From: CAWHJB01 sp963698715
Lineage (GTDB): Bacteria > Chloroflexota > Anaerolineae > Anaerolineales > UBA4823
Length of the DNA stretch: 64,000 nucleotides
NCBI GenBank assembly: GCA_963698715.1
Contig: CAVORW010000002.1
Location: 558,001 to 622,000 of the forward strand
Direction: 5' to 3'
This document shows, piece by piece, positions 26,135-33,917 of this stretch (its first letter is position 1; each line of letters opens with the position of its first letter). The notes under the pieces are model-generated. The model was not told where the DNA came from. It was given only the letters and a program-made list of their open reading frames with translations, and searched no databases. A program made the position numbers and the translations under genes.

Positions 26135-28219
26135 TTAACGTGTGTCAGGCGGCAGCACTTCGACCGGCTCCCGTGAGGTGGGGGCTTCGGGTGTAGCCCG
26201 GGCGCTGGGTGCTCCCGGGGTTGGGGTCGGGATAATCCATGTATCGGTTACATGGCAGCGGGAACACTGCCCGATCGGGTGATTGGCCGGTTTATCATCG
26301 GCATGGCAGGATTTACAATCCTGGTAATTGGTATGGTCGAAGCGGATGGTGCCCCAGTTGGCAACCGTATGACAGCTAGAGCACTGACCGGGCCAGTGTC
26401 CGCTGGGAGCCTCATGGCAGCTTTTACAGTTGTCGGTACCCACATGCGGGAATGAAATCGGATTCCAGCTAAAGACCGAGTGGCAATCCGAGCACTGCCC
26501 GACATAGTGAGCGGTTGGAGCTTCATGGCAGGATTGGCAGTCGATGGATCCGACATGGGCAAACAAGACATCGTTCCATTTATAGGTGCTGTGACAGTTG
26601 GAGCACTGTCCTTCGTAATGACCGCTGGGGGCGGTGTGGCAGGCCACGCAATCTGTAAAACCAGCGTGATTGAACGAGATGTTGTCCCAGGTGTTAGAAG
26701 TGTGGCAGTTTGAGCAAAGCCCTAGGTAATGCCTGGGAGGTGCCGCACTGGCGTGACAGGCATTGCAGTCATTCAAGCCCAAATGCGAGAAGGAGAAAGT
26801 TTTCCAGGATTGGGTATTGTGGCAGTTCGTGCAGGCCCCAGGGAAGTGATAGGCCGGAACCGTATGACAGCTCTGGCAGTCGTTCAACCCGCTGTGATTG
26901 AAATGAATGTTCTCCCAACTGTCTTTCTTGTGGCAGTTTGAGCACTGACCTTTATAGTGATGGCTTGGCTTGGAGTGGCAGTCCTGGCAGTTGCTGAAAC
27001 CGTCGTGGTTGAAGTCGGCCTGCAGCCAGGTGGCAGCAGTGTGGCAGTTTGAGCACTGGCCTTCATAGTGATTGAGCGGGTCGTTGTTCTTATGGCAGGA
27101 CAGGCAGTCGCGGTAGCCGGTGTGATCGAATTGCAGCTCCAGCCAGTCCTGGGTATCTTGATGGCAGCTCTCACATTTGCCAGAGTAATGATCGATGGCC
27201 ACTTCCATCTCGTGGCAGGACCGGCATTCGGTAACATCCTGATGGTCATAGTCGATGACCTTCCAATCGGCTACATCGGGATGGCACACGGCGCACTCGC
27301 CGGGGTAGTGATCGGCTGGCCCGCTGCTGATCAGCGGGAGCGTGGCTGAGCCCCAACTGGCGCGGACCGGCCAGATTTCTGTGTATTGATCGGCCCTGGG
27401 CAGATCATCGAGATGGCAGGACGAACACTCAACCACTCCGTCGTGGTCAAAACTGAATGCGATCCAGTTGGCAATACCGTGGCAGTCGGAACATTCACCC
27501 TCAAAGTGGTCAGGATACAGCTCGGCGGTAGGCACCGAAGCTATATTATCTGGAAGTTCATAGATGTGGCAGGTGCTGCATTCGACCGGTGTATTGGCAT
27601 ACAGGCCATCAGCATGGCAGTCCTCACATTCCAGGCCACCGTGACCGCCCGTAAGGGGAAAATCCTTATGATCGACATCTTTCCCAAGGAACGAGATCGC
27701 TTCCGCCTGGATCTTCAACGGCGGTATGGTTGGTAGAACGGCCTGCAGTTCTTCACTGGTCTCGGCGGTTAACATTGAATCGATTTTCTGATGCAATGAA
27801 GCCAGGCTGACATCCTGGGGGCCCAAGTCCAGATTTGAAATGATCATATCGGTCTGTTTGAGCACGATATCTACCTGGGCAAACAGCTCCACCTGGTCGG
27901 CAGCCGGGACGAGTGATATTTGCTCAAGAGCCAGGTTTAATGCCTCGTCGAAAGCGATTGTGCTGATCTCAGTCTGGGCCAGGCCGCTGACCTGGGCCAG
28001 ATCGGCCAGCCGCCGCTCAGCCAGATGCAGGGCGTAGCTCGCCTTGTTTGCTTCGCCCGGTGTCAGGTTCAGGCGGGCCTGTTCTGACGCATGCTGCAGG
28101 CTGAATAGAAGTTGACCAGGATGATACGGGTAGGTTTCCGCCATAAAAAACAATCCGCATAAAGCACTGATCAACAGCAGGTTGAGGCAGATGAAGATTA
28201 TGGTCATCTTCTTCTTCAT
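26135..28219 (-). CDS. 23-haem c-type cytochrome made of repeated two-haem units
   Basis: About 694 residues. The ATG at 28219 follows a GGAGGG site and opens with a basic MKKKM and a hydrophobic segment, so the protein is exported and may stay anchored. Residues 30-190 are helical without haem sites. From about residue 195 to 670 I count 23 CxxCH motifs in a regular pattern: a CSNCH-type site, a Trp/Phe-rich spacer ending in H, then a C(Q/K)SCH site. The extra His in each spacer (FNHxG) would be the distal ligand. The last 30 residues are Pro/Thr/Ala-rich. Such repeat cytochromes carry electrons over long distances outside the inner membrane. It is the last gene of the cluster. Confidence 0.88.
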   Translation of the reverse strand: MKKKMTIIFICLNLLLISALCGLFFMAETYPYHPGQLLFSLQHASEQARLNLTPGEANKASYALHLAERRLADLAQVSGLAQTEISTIAFDEALNLALEQISLVPAADQVELFAQVDIVLKQTDMIISNLDLGPQDVSLASLHQKIDSMLTAETSEELQAVLPTIPPLKIQAEAISFLGKDVDHKDFPLTGGHGGLECEDCHADGLYANTPVECSTCHIYELPDNIASVPTAELYPDHFEGECSDCHGIANWIAFSFDHDGVVECSSCHLDDLPRADQYTEIWPVRASWGSATLPLISSGPADHYPGECAVCHPDVADWKVIDYDHQDVTECRSCHEMEVAIDHYSGKCESCHQDTQDWLELQFDHTGYRDCLSCHKNNDPLNHYEGQCSNCHTAATWLQADFNHDGFSNCQDCHSKPSHHYKGQCSNCHKKDSWENIHFNHSGLNDCQSCHTVPAYHFPGACTNCHNTQSWKTFSFSHLGLNDCNACHASAAPPRHYLGLCSNCHTSNTWDNISFNHAGFTDCVACHTAPSGHYEGQCSNCHSTYKWNDVLFAHVGSIDCQSCHEAPTAHYVGQCSDCHSVFSWNPISFPHVGTDNCKSCHEAPSGHWPGQCSSCHTVANWGTIRFDHTNYQDCKSCHADDKPANHPIGQCSRCHVTDTWIIPTPTPGAPSARATPEAPTSREPVEVLPPDTR

Positions 28220-28372
28220 ATAGTCATCCCTCCTCACTCGACTGTAATGACTGTCTTGAATATCATCCGGATATTCATCCATCGCCCTGGACTTTGTCCA
28301 ATGCGCTCATGGGTAACAGTCACTGTTAATTGGTCCATTCCGGATGGCAAGGTTGGTTGAGCCTGGACCTGG

Positions 28373-29440
28373 TCAATCACCATATGTCAGGTGCTCCTCG
28401 CCGCGGCCTTGTGGATCTTGATTTTGAGAAACCTGCTTGCCTTCGCCTTCACGCCCGGTTGGATGACACTCGATGCAGTTTTCATACGCGTAAATGTCGA
28501 GGTCGTTGTGGAAGGTGAACATTTCGTCGACTTCATGGCAGGTGTAGCAGGGGTATTCCGTGTACGTGCCGGCATGGCAGGTTTCACATTCGGTTGGGCC
28601 TTCCGCCCCGTGATCGATCAGGAAGGTATGCTCCTTCAATTCGGCGGGCGCCCAGGCTGCCGTACCATGGCAGCGCTCGCAGCTGGTCCCAAACACACCC
28701 GTGTGCAGCTCTGGCTCTGGATGGCAGTCCAGGCAGGTGCGGTATGGTTGGGCGTAAACCTGGTTGGCGTGGCAGTCCTGGCAGACTGCCTCGGCATGCG
28801 CGCCGTCCAACAGGTAAAAACGGTCGTGTTCAAAAGCGATCATGCGATCGCTTCCATCGTGGCATTTCACACAATCTATTCCATAGGTTTCGAGATGCAG
28901 CGCCATGCCGTCGTGATCGTACTCGATATGGCAGGTGAGACAATCCAGCGAACCCTCCAGGTAACTGCCCTGCAGGTGGCAGGATTCACAACCGAGAGGC
29001 CCACCATCGTAATCTTTTTGGTGAAGTGCCAGGCTGAAGTTGGCGAGCTTCTGGTGGTCAATATTGGAGTATGCAAAGGCTGTGATGACCGCATCGTGTC
29101 CCATATGTTCGCGATGGCAATCCCCGCATTTTTCGGTGGGTAGAGATCCATGAATGCCTTCGGCGGAGGCGCGCTGGCGGGCGACATCCAGATGGCAATC
29201 CTGGCAGCGGGTATCCGTGATGCAGTGAACCGGTGCGTGGCAGTGACCGCATTCCTGTTCGAATGCGGCATGCGATATGTATCCGCCCAGCATTTCACCG
29301 CTATCATTGACAGCCGAGAGCTGCCCGGGGCTTAACACCCCGCTTTTCTTCAGGATCATCCCTCCCCCGATCAGGCAGGCTGCCAAGATGGGCAGCAGCC
29401 CCAGCGCCAGTGTGCGCATGAGTGTTCTGGTAGGTTTCAT
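28373..29440 (-). CDS. 12-haem c-type cytochrome
   Basis: About 355 residues with 12 CxxCH motifs by my count (CGHCH, CQDCH, CGDCH, CESCH, CLTCH, CVKCH, CQDCH, CLDCH, CERCH, CETCH, CYTCH, CIECH) and many free histidines for second ligands. Start taken at the ATG 29440, preceded by AGGAG and followed by a signal/anchor helix (LALGLLPILAACLIGGGMILKK). The C-terminal pattern CHxGxxTxYPCYTCH is shared with the upstream five-haem part (CHIDSYAKYTCYECH), so the two are related. Likely periplasmic or surface-bound electron carrier between the bc-type complex and the 23-haem protein. Confidence 0.88.
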   Translation of the reverse strand: MKPTRTLMRTLALGLLPILAACLIGGGMILKKSGVLSPGQLSAVNDSGEMLGGYISHAAFEQECGHCHAPVHCITDTRCQDCHLDVARQRASAEGIHGSLPTEKCGDCHREHMGHDAVITAFAYSNIDHQKLANFSLALHQKDYDGGPLGCESCHLQGSYLEGSLDCLTCHIEYDHDGMALHLETYGIDCVKCHDGSDRMIAFEHDRFYLLDGAHAEAVCQDCHANQVYAQPYRTCLDCHPEPELHTGVFGTSCERCHGTAAWAPAELKEHTFLIDHGAEGPTECETCHAGTYTEYPCYTCHEVDEMFTFHNDLDIYAYENCIECHPTGREGEGKQVSQNQDPQGRGEEHLTYGD

Positions 29441-29531
29441 CCAACAATTCTCCTGGCAGAGACAGTTTTCCCGGGCAACCCCAGGATATGATCCGTGCAA
29501 ACGCTAATCAGCTCCGAAAAGGAGCTGGCTC

Positions 29532-30005
29532 TCACTTCTTCAAACTGATAAGATTGGCCTGCTCTTCCCGCAACCGGCCAGCCTCGCCGGGAATGCCTGT
29601 GGGATGGCAGGCAGCACAAGTTTCATATTCCATGACATTCTCAGCAACGTGGACCGCTTCCATTTGTTCCGGTTGATGGTCATGGCATTCATAGCAGGTG
29701 TACTTGGCGTAAGAATCGATATGGCAGGTCTCACAGGCAATCGTGCCCTGATCGCCATGATCCAGGGGGAAGGTGTGGCGGGTGAGCATAGCCGGCTGCC
29801 AGGCTTCCAGGGAATGGCAGCGCACACAGTCCAGGCCAAAGCGATCAGCATGCAGGTCCGGCTCTTCATGGCAGGATGCGCAGTGATGCGGATCTTCCAG
29901 ATCGACTACCTGCAGCAGGGCTTCCTCGGCGGTCAATTGGGCAGGCAGCGCGTAGCTATAGCCGCGGGCGATAGCCAGATTCGCTGACTTGCACCCAGTC
30001 GCCAT
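29532..30005 (-). CDS. Five-haem cytochrome part, probably the frameshifted C-terminus of the preceding cytochrome
   Basis: Encodes five CxxCH sites (CASCH, CVRCH, CETCH, CYECH, CAACH). Its frame overlaps the end of the upstream monohaem gene, has no signal peptide and no ribosome-binding site at the nominal ATG (30005). Removing one base near 29985 joins GDWVQVSE directly to LAIARGYSYALPA, a natural continuation of the upstream protein. I therefore think 30366-29532 is one six-haem protein of about 278 residues interrupted by a one-base insertion. If the frameshift is real, this part would not be exported. Confidence 0.7.
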   Translation of the reverse strand: MATGCKSANLAIARGYSYALPAQLTAEEALLQVVDLEDPHHCASCHEEPDLHADRFGLDCVRCHSLEAWQPAMLTRHTFPLDHGDQGTIACETCHIDSYAKYTCYECHDHQPEQMEAVHVAENVMEYETCAACHPTGIPGEAGRLREEQANLISLKK

Positions 30006-30366
30006 ATTGGAGCAGAGCGACCAGCTCGTTGATCTGGTAATCGTTGAAAATGCCCCCCTCTTTTACATGCCAGGCGGCCATGCTGGATCCGTGACGAGCC
30101 CGGGCAATGTGCTGAAAAAGCAATTCGGGATTGGCATCCGCTTTTCCCAGTTTGTTAAGGGGCGGGTTGGCTCCGATCCCTTCTCCGGCGGGTCCATGGC
30201 ATTCCGCGCAGTTTTGGATGTAGAGGTAAGCTGCTTCAGCGATGTACTGCTGGCGCAAAACGGATTGGGCCGCATTCATGCGCAGCGCCTCCCGCCACAT
30301 ATAGGCAGGTATGGCGGCTACCAGAACCAGCAGGGCCACCAGCGTCAGGGTGGTATAGCGGTTCAT
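29956..30366 (-). CDS. Membrane-anchored monohaem cytochrome c
   Basis: A 136-residue protein with an N-terminal signal/anchor helix (TLTLVALLVLVAAIPAYMW) and a class I cytochrome c domain: NCAECHGPAGEGIG binds haem and a later Met in HGSSMAAW would be the sixth ligand. It ends in GDWVQVSESGYRPRL, where I suspect a frameshift into the five-haem frame. Its ATG overlaps the stop of the Rieske gene (ATGA). In bc-type complexes a small c protein accepts electrons from the Rieske centre, which suits the position. Confidence 0.82.
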   Translation of the reverse strand: MNRYTTLTLVALLVLVAAIPAYMWREALRMNAAQSVLRQQYIAEAAYLYIQNCAECHGPAGEGIGANPPLNKLGKADANPELLFQHIARARHGSSMAAWHVKEGGIFNDYQINELVALLQYGDWVQVSESGYRPRL

Positions 30367-30971
30367 TGCTGGCCTCCATCCGAGCGTGTCTGGCTGAGGT
30401 GGTAGGTCATTTGATCAGGTGAGAAGCCTTCCCGCTGAGTTGGGCAGGTCGTATCCACCAGCACCCGGGCGTCTTCAAACTGAACCTTGAACAGGTCGAG
30501 CGCTCTGGGCATGGGAGAGTCCTGATAATCGCCCTGGGCATCGAAACTGGAGGCATGGCACGGGCAGTAGAACCGGTTCTTTTCGCCCACCCAATTGACC
30601 GTGCAGCCCAGATGCGGGCAGCGCCGGTAAATGGCCAGGAATCCGCCGTCAGCTGCCCGGACCAGGAAAAAGCCCTCCTGCGAGAACTCGGTGACCGAGC
30701 CGGGTGGAAAATCCTCTACCTGCCCGGCGGCAATCACCTCTCCGAAACGGCCTTCCTTGCTGCGGGATTGCAGATACAGGAAGCCCGCACCGGCTACCTC
30801 AACCGCGGCCAGCGCTCCCAGAGTGCTGAGCCCAAGCTTCAGGAAATTGCGGCGGGTAACCCGAGACGTTTCTTGAGGCACGGCCGGTTGGGATGGACTC
30901 TGGCGCGGTTCTGTCGGGGCTGCCAGTTCTGGCGACTTTTTTTCAGAAGATTGTGTCTGGTAGTCATTCAT
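30363..30971 (-). CDS. Rieske iron-sulfur protein
   Basis: A 202-residue protein. Residues 1-35 are Pro/Ser/Glu-rich and are followed by RRNFLKLGLSTLGALAAVEVAGAGFL, a Tat-like signal anchor (one Arg pair). The 2Fe-2S site is CPHLGCTVNW and CPCHASSFDAQGDY, with both Cys-His pairs intact. It would take electrons from quinol bound to the cytochrome b encoded next, and pass them to the c-type cytochromes downstream. It lies 19 bases after the cytochrome b gene. Confidence 0.93.
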   Translation of the reverse strand: MNDYQTQSSEKKSPELAAPTEPRQSPSQPAVPQETSRVTRRNFLKLGLSTLGALAAVEVAGAGFLYLQSRSKEGRFGEVIAAGQVEDFPPGSVTEFSQEGFFLVRAADGGFLAIYRRCPHLGCTVNWVGEKNRFYCPCHASSFDAQGDYQDSPMPRALDLFKVQFEDARVLVDTTCPTQREGFSPDQMTYHLSQTRSDGGQQ

Positions 30972-30990
30972 GGCTGATTTCCCTCTGCGT

Positions 30991-32337
30991 TCAGAATGGC
31001 AGCATGAGGGCCATATTGGCGCCCCGGAAAAAATTGCCGATCAACGTCAAAACGATCAGGCTGCTGAGAATGAAAGCGATCAGGCCGGCCAGCGCCTCGC
31101 TGTGGTTGGCCTTCAGCAGGGTGCGATTGAGCAGATATAGCGCCCCGAAGCCAACCAGGCTCAGCGCCAGTGGAACTGCTCCGTTGGAAATAATGGTAGG
31201 CAAGAATGGCAAGCTGCCGGGCAAGTCGAGCCAGAATTCGTCAATCACCACCAGGGCCGGGATCAGGTATAGAGCGATCAATGCGCCGGCCAGGATCGTC
31301 CTGCGGCCTTTGGCCGACCGGAAGTAAATCCCAATATTGTCGTGGTTGCGATCAAGGGCAGGCAGGCTGACCAATCCAACCATCACAATGACCACCAGCA
31401 GGATGGCTGCCAGCGGGTGCATGTGCAGCAGGATCTCTTGCAGCCCCAGGAAGTACCAGGCTGCTTTGGCCGGATTGGGTGAATTGGCCGGGTTTGCCAG
31501 GTCGCCCAGTGGAGCCGGCACCAGCATGGACCACAGCAGCACCGCAACAATGACGGTCACAGCCACCGCCAGTTCGACCTGCACGAGGTTCGGAATGGTG
31601 GTAAGGCGTTCTACCGGCTGCCCGTCGGTGCGGGCGGGCTGCGAGATCCCACCGCTTTTGCGGACTTTCCAGAAATGGTAGGCCATCAGCATGACAAGCA
31701 GGGCGGGCAGCAGGGCCACATGCAGGGCGTAGAAGTTGCGCAGAGCGCCCTGGCCGACTGTCGGACCGGCCAGAAAGAAATTGCTGATCGCCCGCCCGAT
31801 CAGCGGGATATAGCCCAGCAAGCTGGTGCTGACGGTGATTGCCCAATAGGCCAGCTGGTCCCAGGGCAGCAAATAGCCGGTGAAGTTGAACGCCAGCACA
31901 ATCACCAGCAGGCCAGTCCCGACCAGCCAGTTCATCCCGCGGCCTTTCTTGAAGCCGCTGGTCAGGAAGACCCGCAGCAGGTGCAGAAAGACCGTCACCA
32001 CCAGCAGGTTGGCCGACCAGTGATGCACGGCTCGAAACAGCGAGCCAAACGGCACCTGGGTTTCCAGGATTTGAATGCTGAGATAAGCGCGATCCACGCT
32101 GGCATCGTAGCGGAACATCAGCATCAGCCCGGTGATCGCCAGCAGGCTGGCCAGTACAGCTGAAATTCCGCCTAACCCCCAGGTATAGGAAAACCGGACA
32201 GCCTGAGCCGGGACGGTTGTGGGATGCAGGTGCAGGATCAGGTTGTTAACCACCGCAACCATTCGATTGCGGTCTTCGTCCCCGCTCCGGGTCGTGTAAA
32301 CCAACCGCTGCTTCCAGGATAAATTCTTTTGAGCCAT
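30991..32337 (-). CDS. Cytochrome b (fused b6/subunit IV type) of a bc-like complex
   Basis: A 448-residue membrane protein. Haem ligand histidines are seen in RAVHHWSANLLVVTVFLHLLRVF and in YALHVALLPALLVMLMAYHFW, 14 residues apart in each helix. Residues 1-235 match the b6 part and 240-448 the C-terminal part with about four more spans. The quinol-site motif usually written PEWY reads AKAAWYFLGLQE here, lacking the Glu, as in some non-classical bc families. With the Rieske and cytochrome c genes it forms a quinol:cytochrome c oxidoreductase. Confidence 0.92.
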   Translation of the reverse strand: MAQKNLSWKQRLVYTTRSGDEDRNRMVAVVNNLILHLHPTTVPAQAVRFSYTWGLGGISAVLASLLAITGLMLMFRYDASVDRAYLSIQILETQVPFGSLFRAVHHWSANLLVVTVFLHLLRVFLTSGFKKGRGMNWLVGTGLLVIVLAFNFTGYLLPWDQLAYWAITVSTSLLGYIPLIGRAISNFFLAGPTVGQGALRNFYALHVALLPALLVMLMAYHFWKVRKSGGISQPARTDGQPVERLTTIPNLVQVELAVAVTVIVAVLLWSMLVPAPLGDLANPANSPNPAKAAWYFLGLQEILLHMHPLAAILLVVIVMVGLVSLPALDRNHDNIGIYFRSAKGRRTILAGALIALYLIPALVVIDEFWLDLPGSLPFLPTIISNGAVPLALSLVGFGALYLLNRTLLKANHSEALAGLIAFILSSLIVLTLIGNFFRGANMALMLPF

Positions 32338-32372
32338 TTTGGCCTCACAATAATACAGGTAAGATGATCCGT

Positions 32373-33842
32373 TTATGGCGCTGGAGAAGCGCCCAGCACC
32401 AGGGGCAAATGATTGCGGTAGACCGTCCGCTCACCCCCGTAGAACACGAACGCCCGGCCCATCGGGTTGGAGCCCAATTTGTAATTGGGCGCTCCAACGA
32501 CCACATCCAGAAAGCTGTCGCCGTTGATGTCGCCGGCTGCCATGGATGAGTAGCCGAACCAGGCCTCCGCTTTTGCGCCGGTTGCCCACCAGCTGCGCAG
32601 AGAGCTGACGCCGGTCAGGCCTCCGTAGTGGATGAAGGCGCCACCTTCATCCTGCTGCCAGTCGGCTTCGTATTTGAAGGCTCCGATCAGGATATCGTCG
32701 TAGCCGTCCTGGTTGATATCGCCCGCCGGGCGGACCTGGCAGCCATAAAAAGAGTTATCCTGCTTGACTTCCCCGGTCCAGGCTGGAGAGGCCCCCAGGC
32801 CCTGGGACGAGCCCAGGTAGGCAAATACCGCGCCGTCCCCGGCCAGGCTGTTCAGGATGTTGGGTGCGCCCACCAGGACGTCGGCGTAGCCATCGCCATT
32901 GACGTCCCCGGCAGTCCCCACCGAGTAGCCGAACCAGGCTTCGGCCGCGTTGCCTTCGGCGTACCAATCCGGGGCCAGGGCCAGGCCGGTGGTGCGGCCG
33001 TAGAAAACGAACGCCCGGCCTTCACGCAGCTGGTCGTTGTCGAAGCTGGGTGCGCCGATAATGATGTCGTCCAGGCCGTCGCGGTTGATGTCGCCGGCCG
33101 CGGCGACGGAAGCCCCCAGCCGGGTTTCGTTCTTGTCGCTCTCGTAGGTCCAGGCGGTGGTGGTGATCACCCCGCTGGGCGAGCCAAACAAGACGTGGGC
33201 CCGGCCTTCATGCTCCTGGCCGTTGGTATAGAAATGCTCGCCGGCGATCACATCCATAAAACTGTCATCGTTGATGTCCCCGGCGCCGGCCACGGCGTTT
33301 CCAAACTCGCCCCATTTCTGCCGGCCGGCCACGGTCAGGGCCGGGCTGTCGGCCAGGCCGCTGCCGGAGCCGTGATAGACGAAGATTGCGCCGGTGTCCG
33401 GCTCGATCCCGTCGTAGCCCGGCGCGCCGATGATGATATCGTCGTAGCCGTCGTGATTGACGTCCCCGGCCGAGGCGACCGAGTCGCCAAAGCGGCCGGC
33501 TTTTTGGGTGCCTGTCAGGGTTTTATCCGGGTCGGCCGGCAGGCCGGCGGAGGTGCCATAAAACACGAACACCGCGCCTTCTTTCTCCGGGCCGTACTTG
33601 GGCGCGCCGATCAGGACATCAGCAAAGCCATCGGCGTTCAGGTCGCCGGCCATGGCCACCGAATGGCCCAGCTCGGCGCCCTGCATATCGCTGTCCAGGG
33701 TCCAGCCGGGTGAAGGCGAGACCCCGATCTCAGCGCCGGACGTGCCGAGCGTTCTGGCCGCGGCGGCCGGCAAGGCAGCGTTCAGCCCTAAAAGCAGGCC
33801 GGCGGTCATCAGCAGGGAGAAAAAGCGGCGGGTGTTCATCAT
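32373..33842 (-). CDS. Exported FG-GAP repeat (integrin-alpha-like propeller) protein
   Basis: A 489-residue protein with a clear signal peptide (RRFFSLLMTAGLLLGLNAALPAAAA) and seven FG-GAP repeats covering the rest. Each repeat has a calcium-binding loop of the kind GDINGDGYDDIIIGAP followed by GxAFVFYG. The fold is a seven-bladed beta-propeller like integrin alpha chains, expected on the cell surface. It lies 35 bases before the cytochrome b gene on the same strand, so it is probably cotranscribed with the electron-transfer genes; its role there is unknown. The last residues (HLPLVLGASPAP) show no sorting motif. Confidence 0.85.
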   Translation of the reverse strand: MMNTRRFFSLLMTAGLLLGLNAALPAAAARTLGTSGAEIGVSPSPGWTLDSDMQGAELGHSVAMAGDLNADGFADVLIGAPKYGPEKEGAVFVFYGTSAGLPADPDKTLTGTQKAGRFGDSVASAGDVNHDGYDDIIIGAPGYDGIEPDTGAIFVYHGSGSGLADSPALTVAGRQKWGEFGNAVAGAGDINDDSFMDVIAGEHFYTNGQEHEGRAHVLFGSPSGVITTTAWTYESDKNETRLGASVAAAGDINRDGLDDIIIGAPSFDNDQLREGRAFVFYGRTTGLALAPDWYAEGNAAEAWFGYSVGTAGDVNGDGYADVLVGAPNILNSLAGDGAVFAYLGSSQGLGASPAWTGEVKQDNSFYGCQVRPAGDINQDGYDDILIGAFKYEADWQQDEGGAFIHYGGLTGVSSLRSWWATGAKAEAWFGYSSMAAGDINGDSFLDVVVGAPNYKLGSNPMGRAFVFYGGERTVYRNHLPLVLGASPAP

Positions 33843-33917
33843 ACGTTGTTCATCATCAGGTAGGGCTGCCCACCCTCCACGGAGGGTGGGCAGCCGGTAA
33901 AGTCAGTCAGGGTTGGG

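Noticed and set aside
26250..27650. Regularly spaced short DNA repeats resembling a CRISPR array
   Set aside because: The period follows the CxxCH protein repeat; repeats are not identical and lie inside one open reading frame.
28391..29143. A 250-codon plus-strand frame
   Set aside because: It is antisense to the 12-haem cytochrome; the opposite strand carries twelve CxxCH motifs and a signal sequence.
32628..33713. A 361-codon open frame on the plus strand
   Set aside because: It lies opposite the FG-GAP gene. The repeated Asp-rich codons give long antisense frames without meaning.
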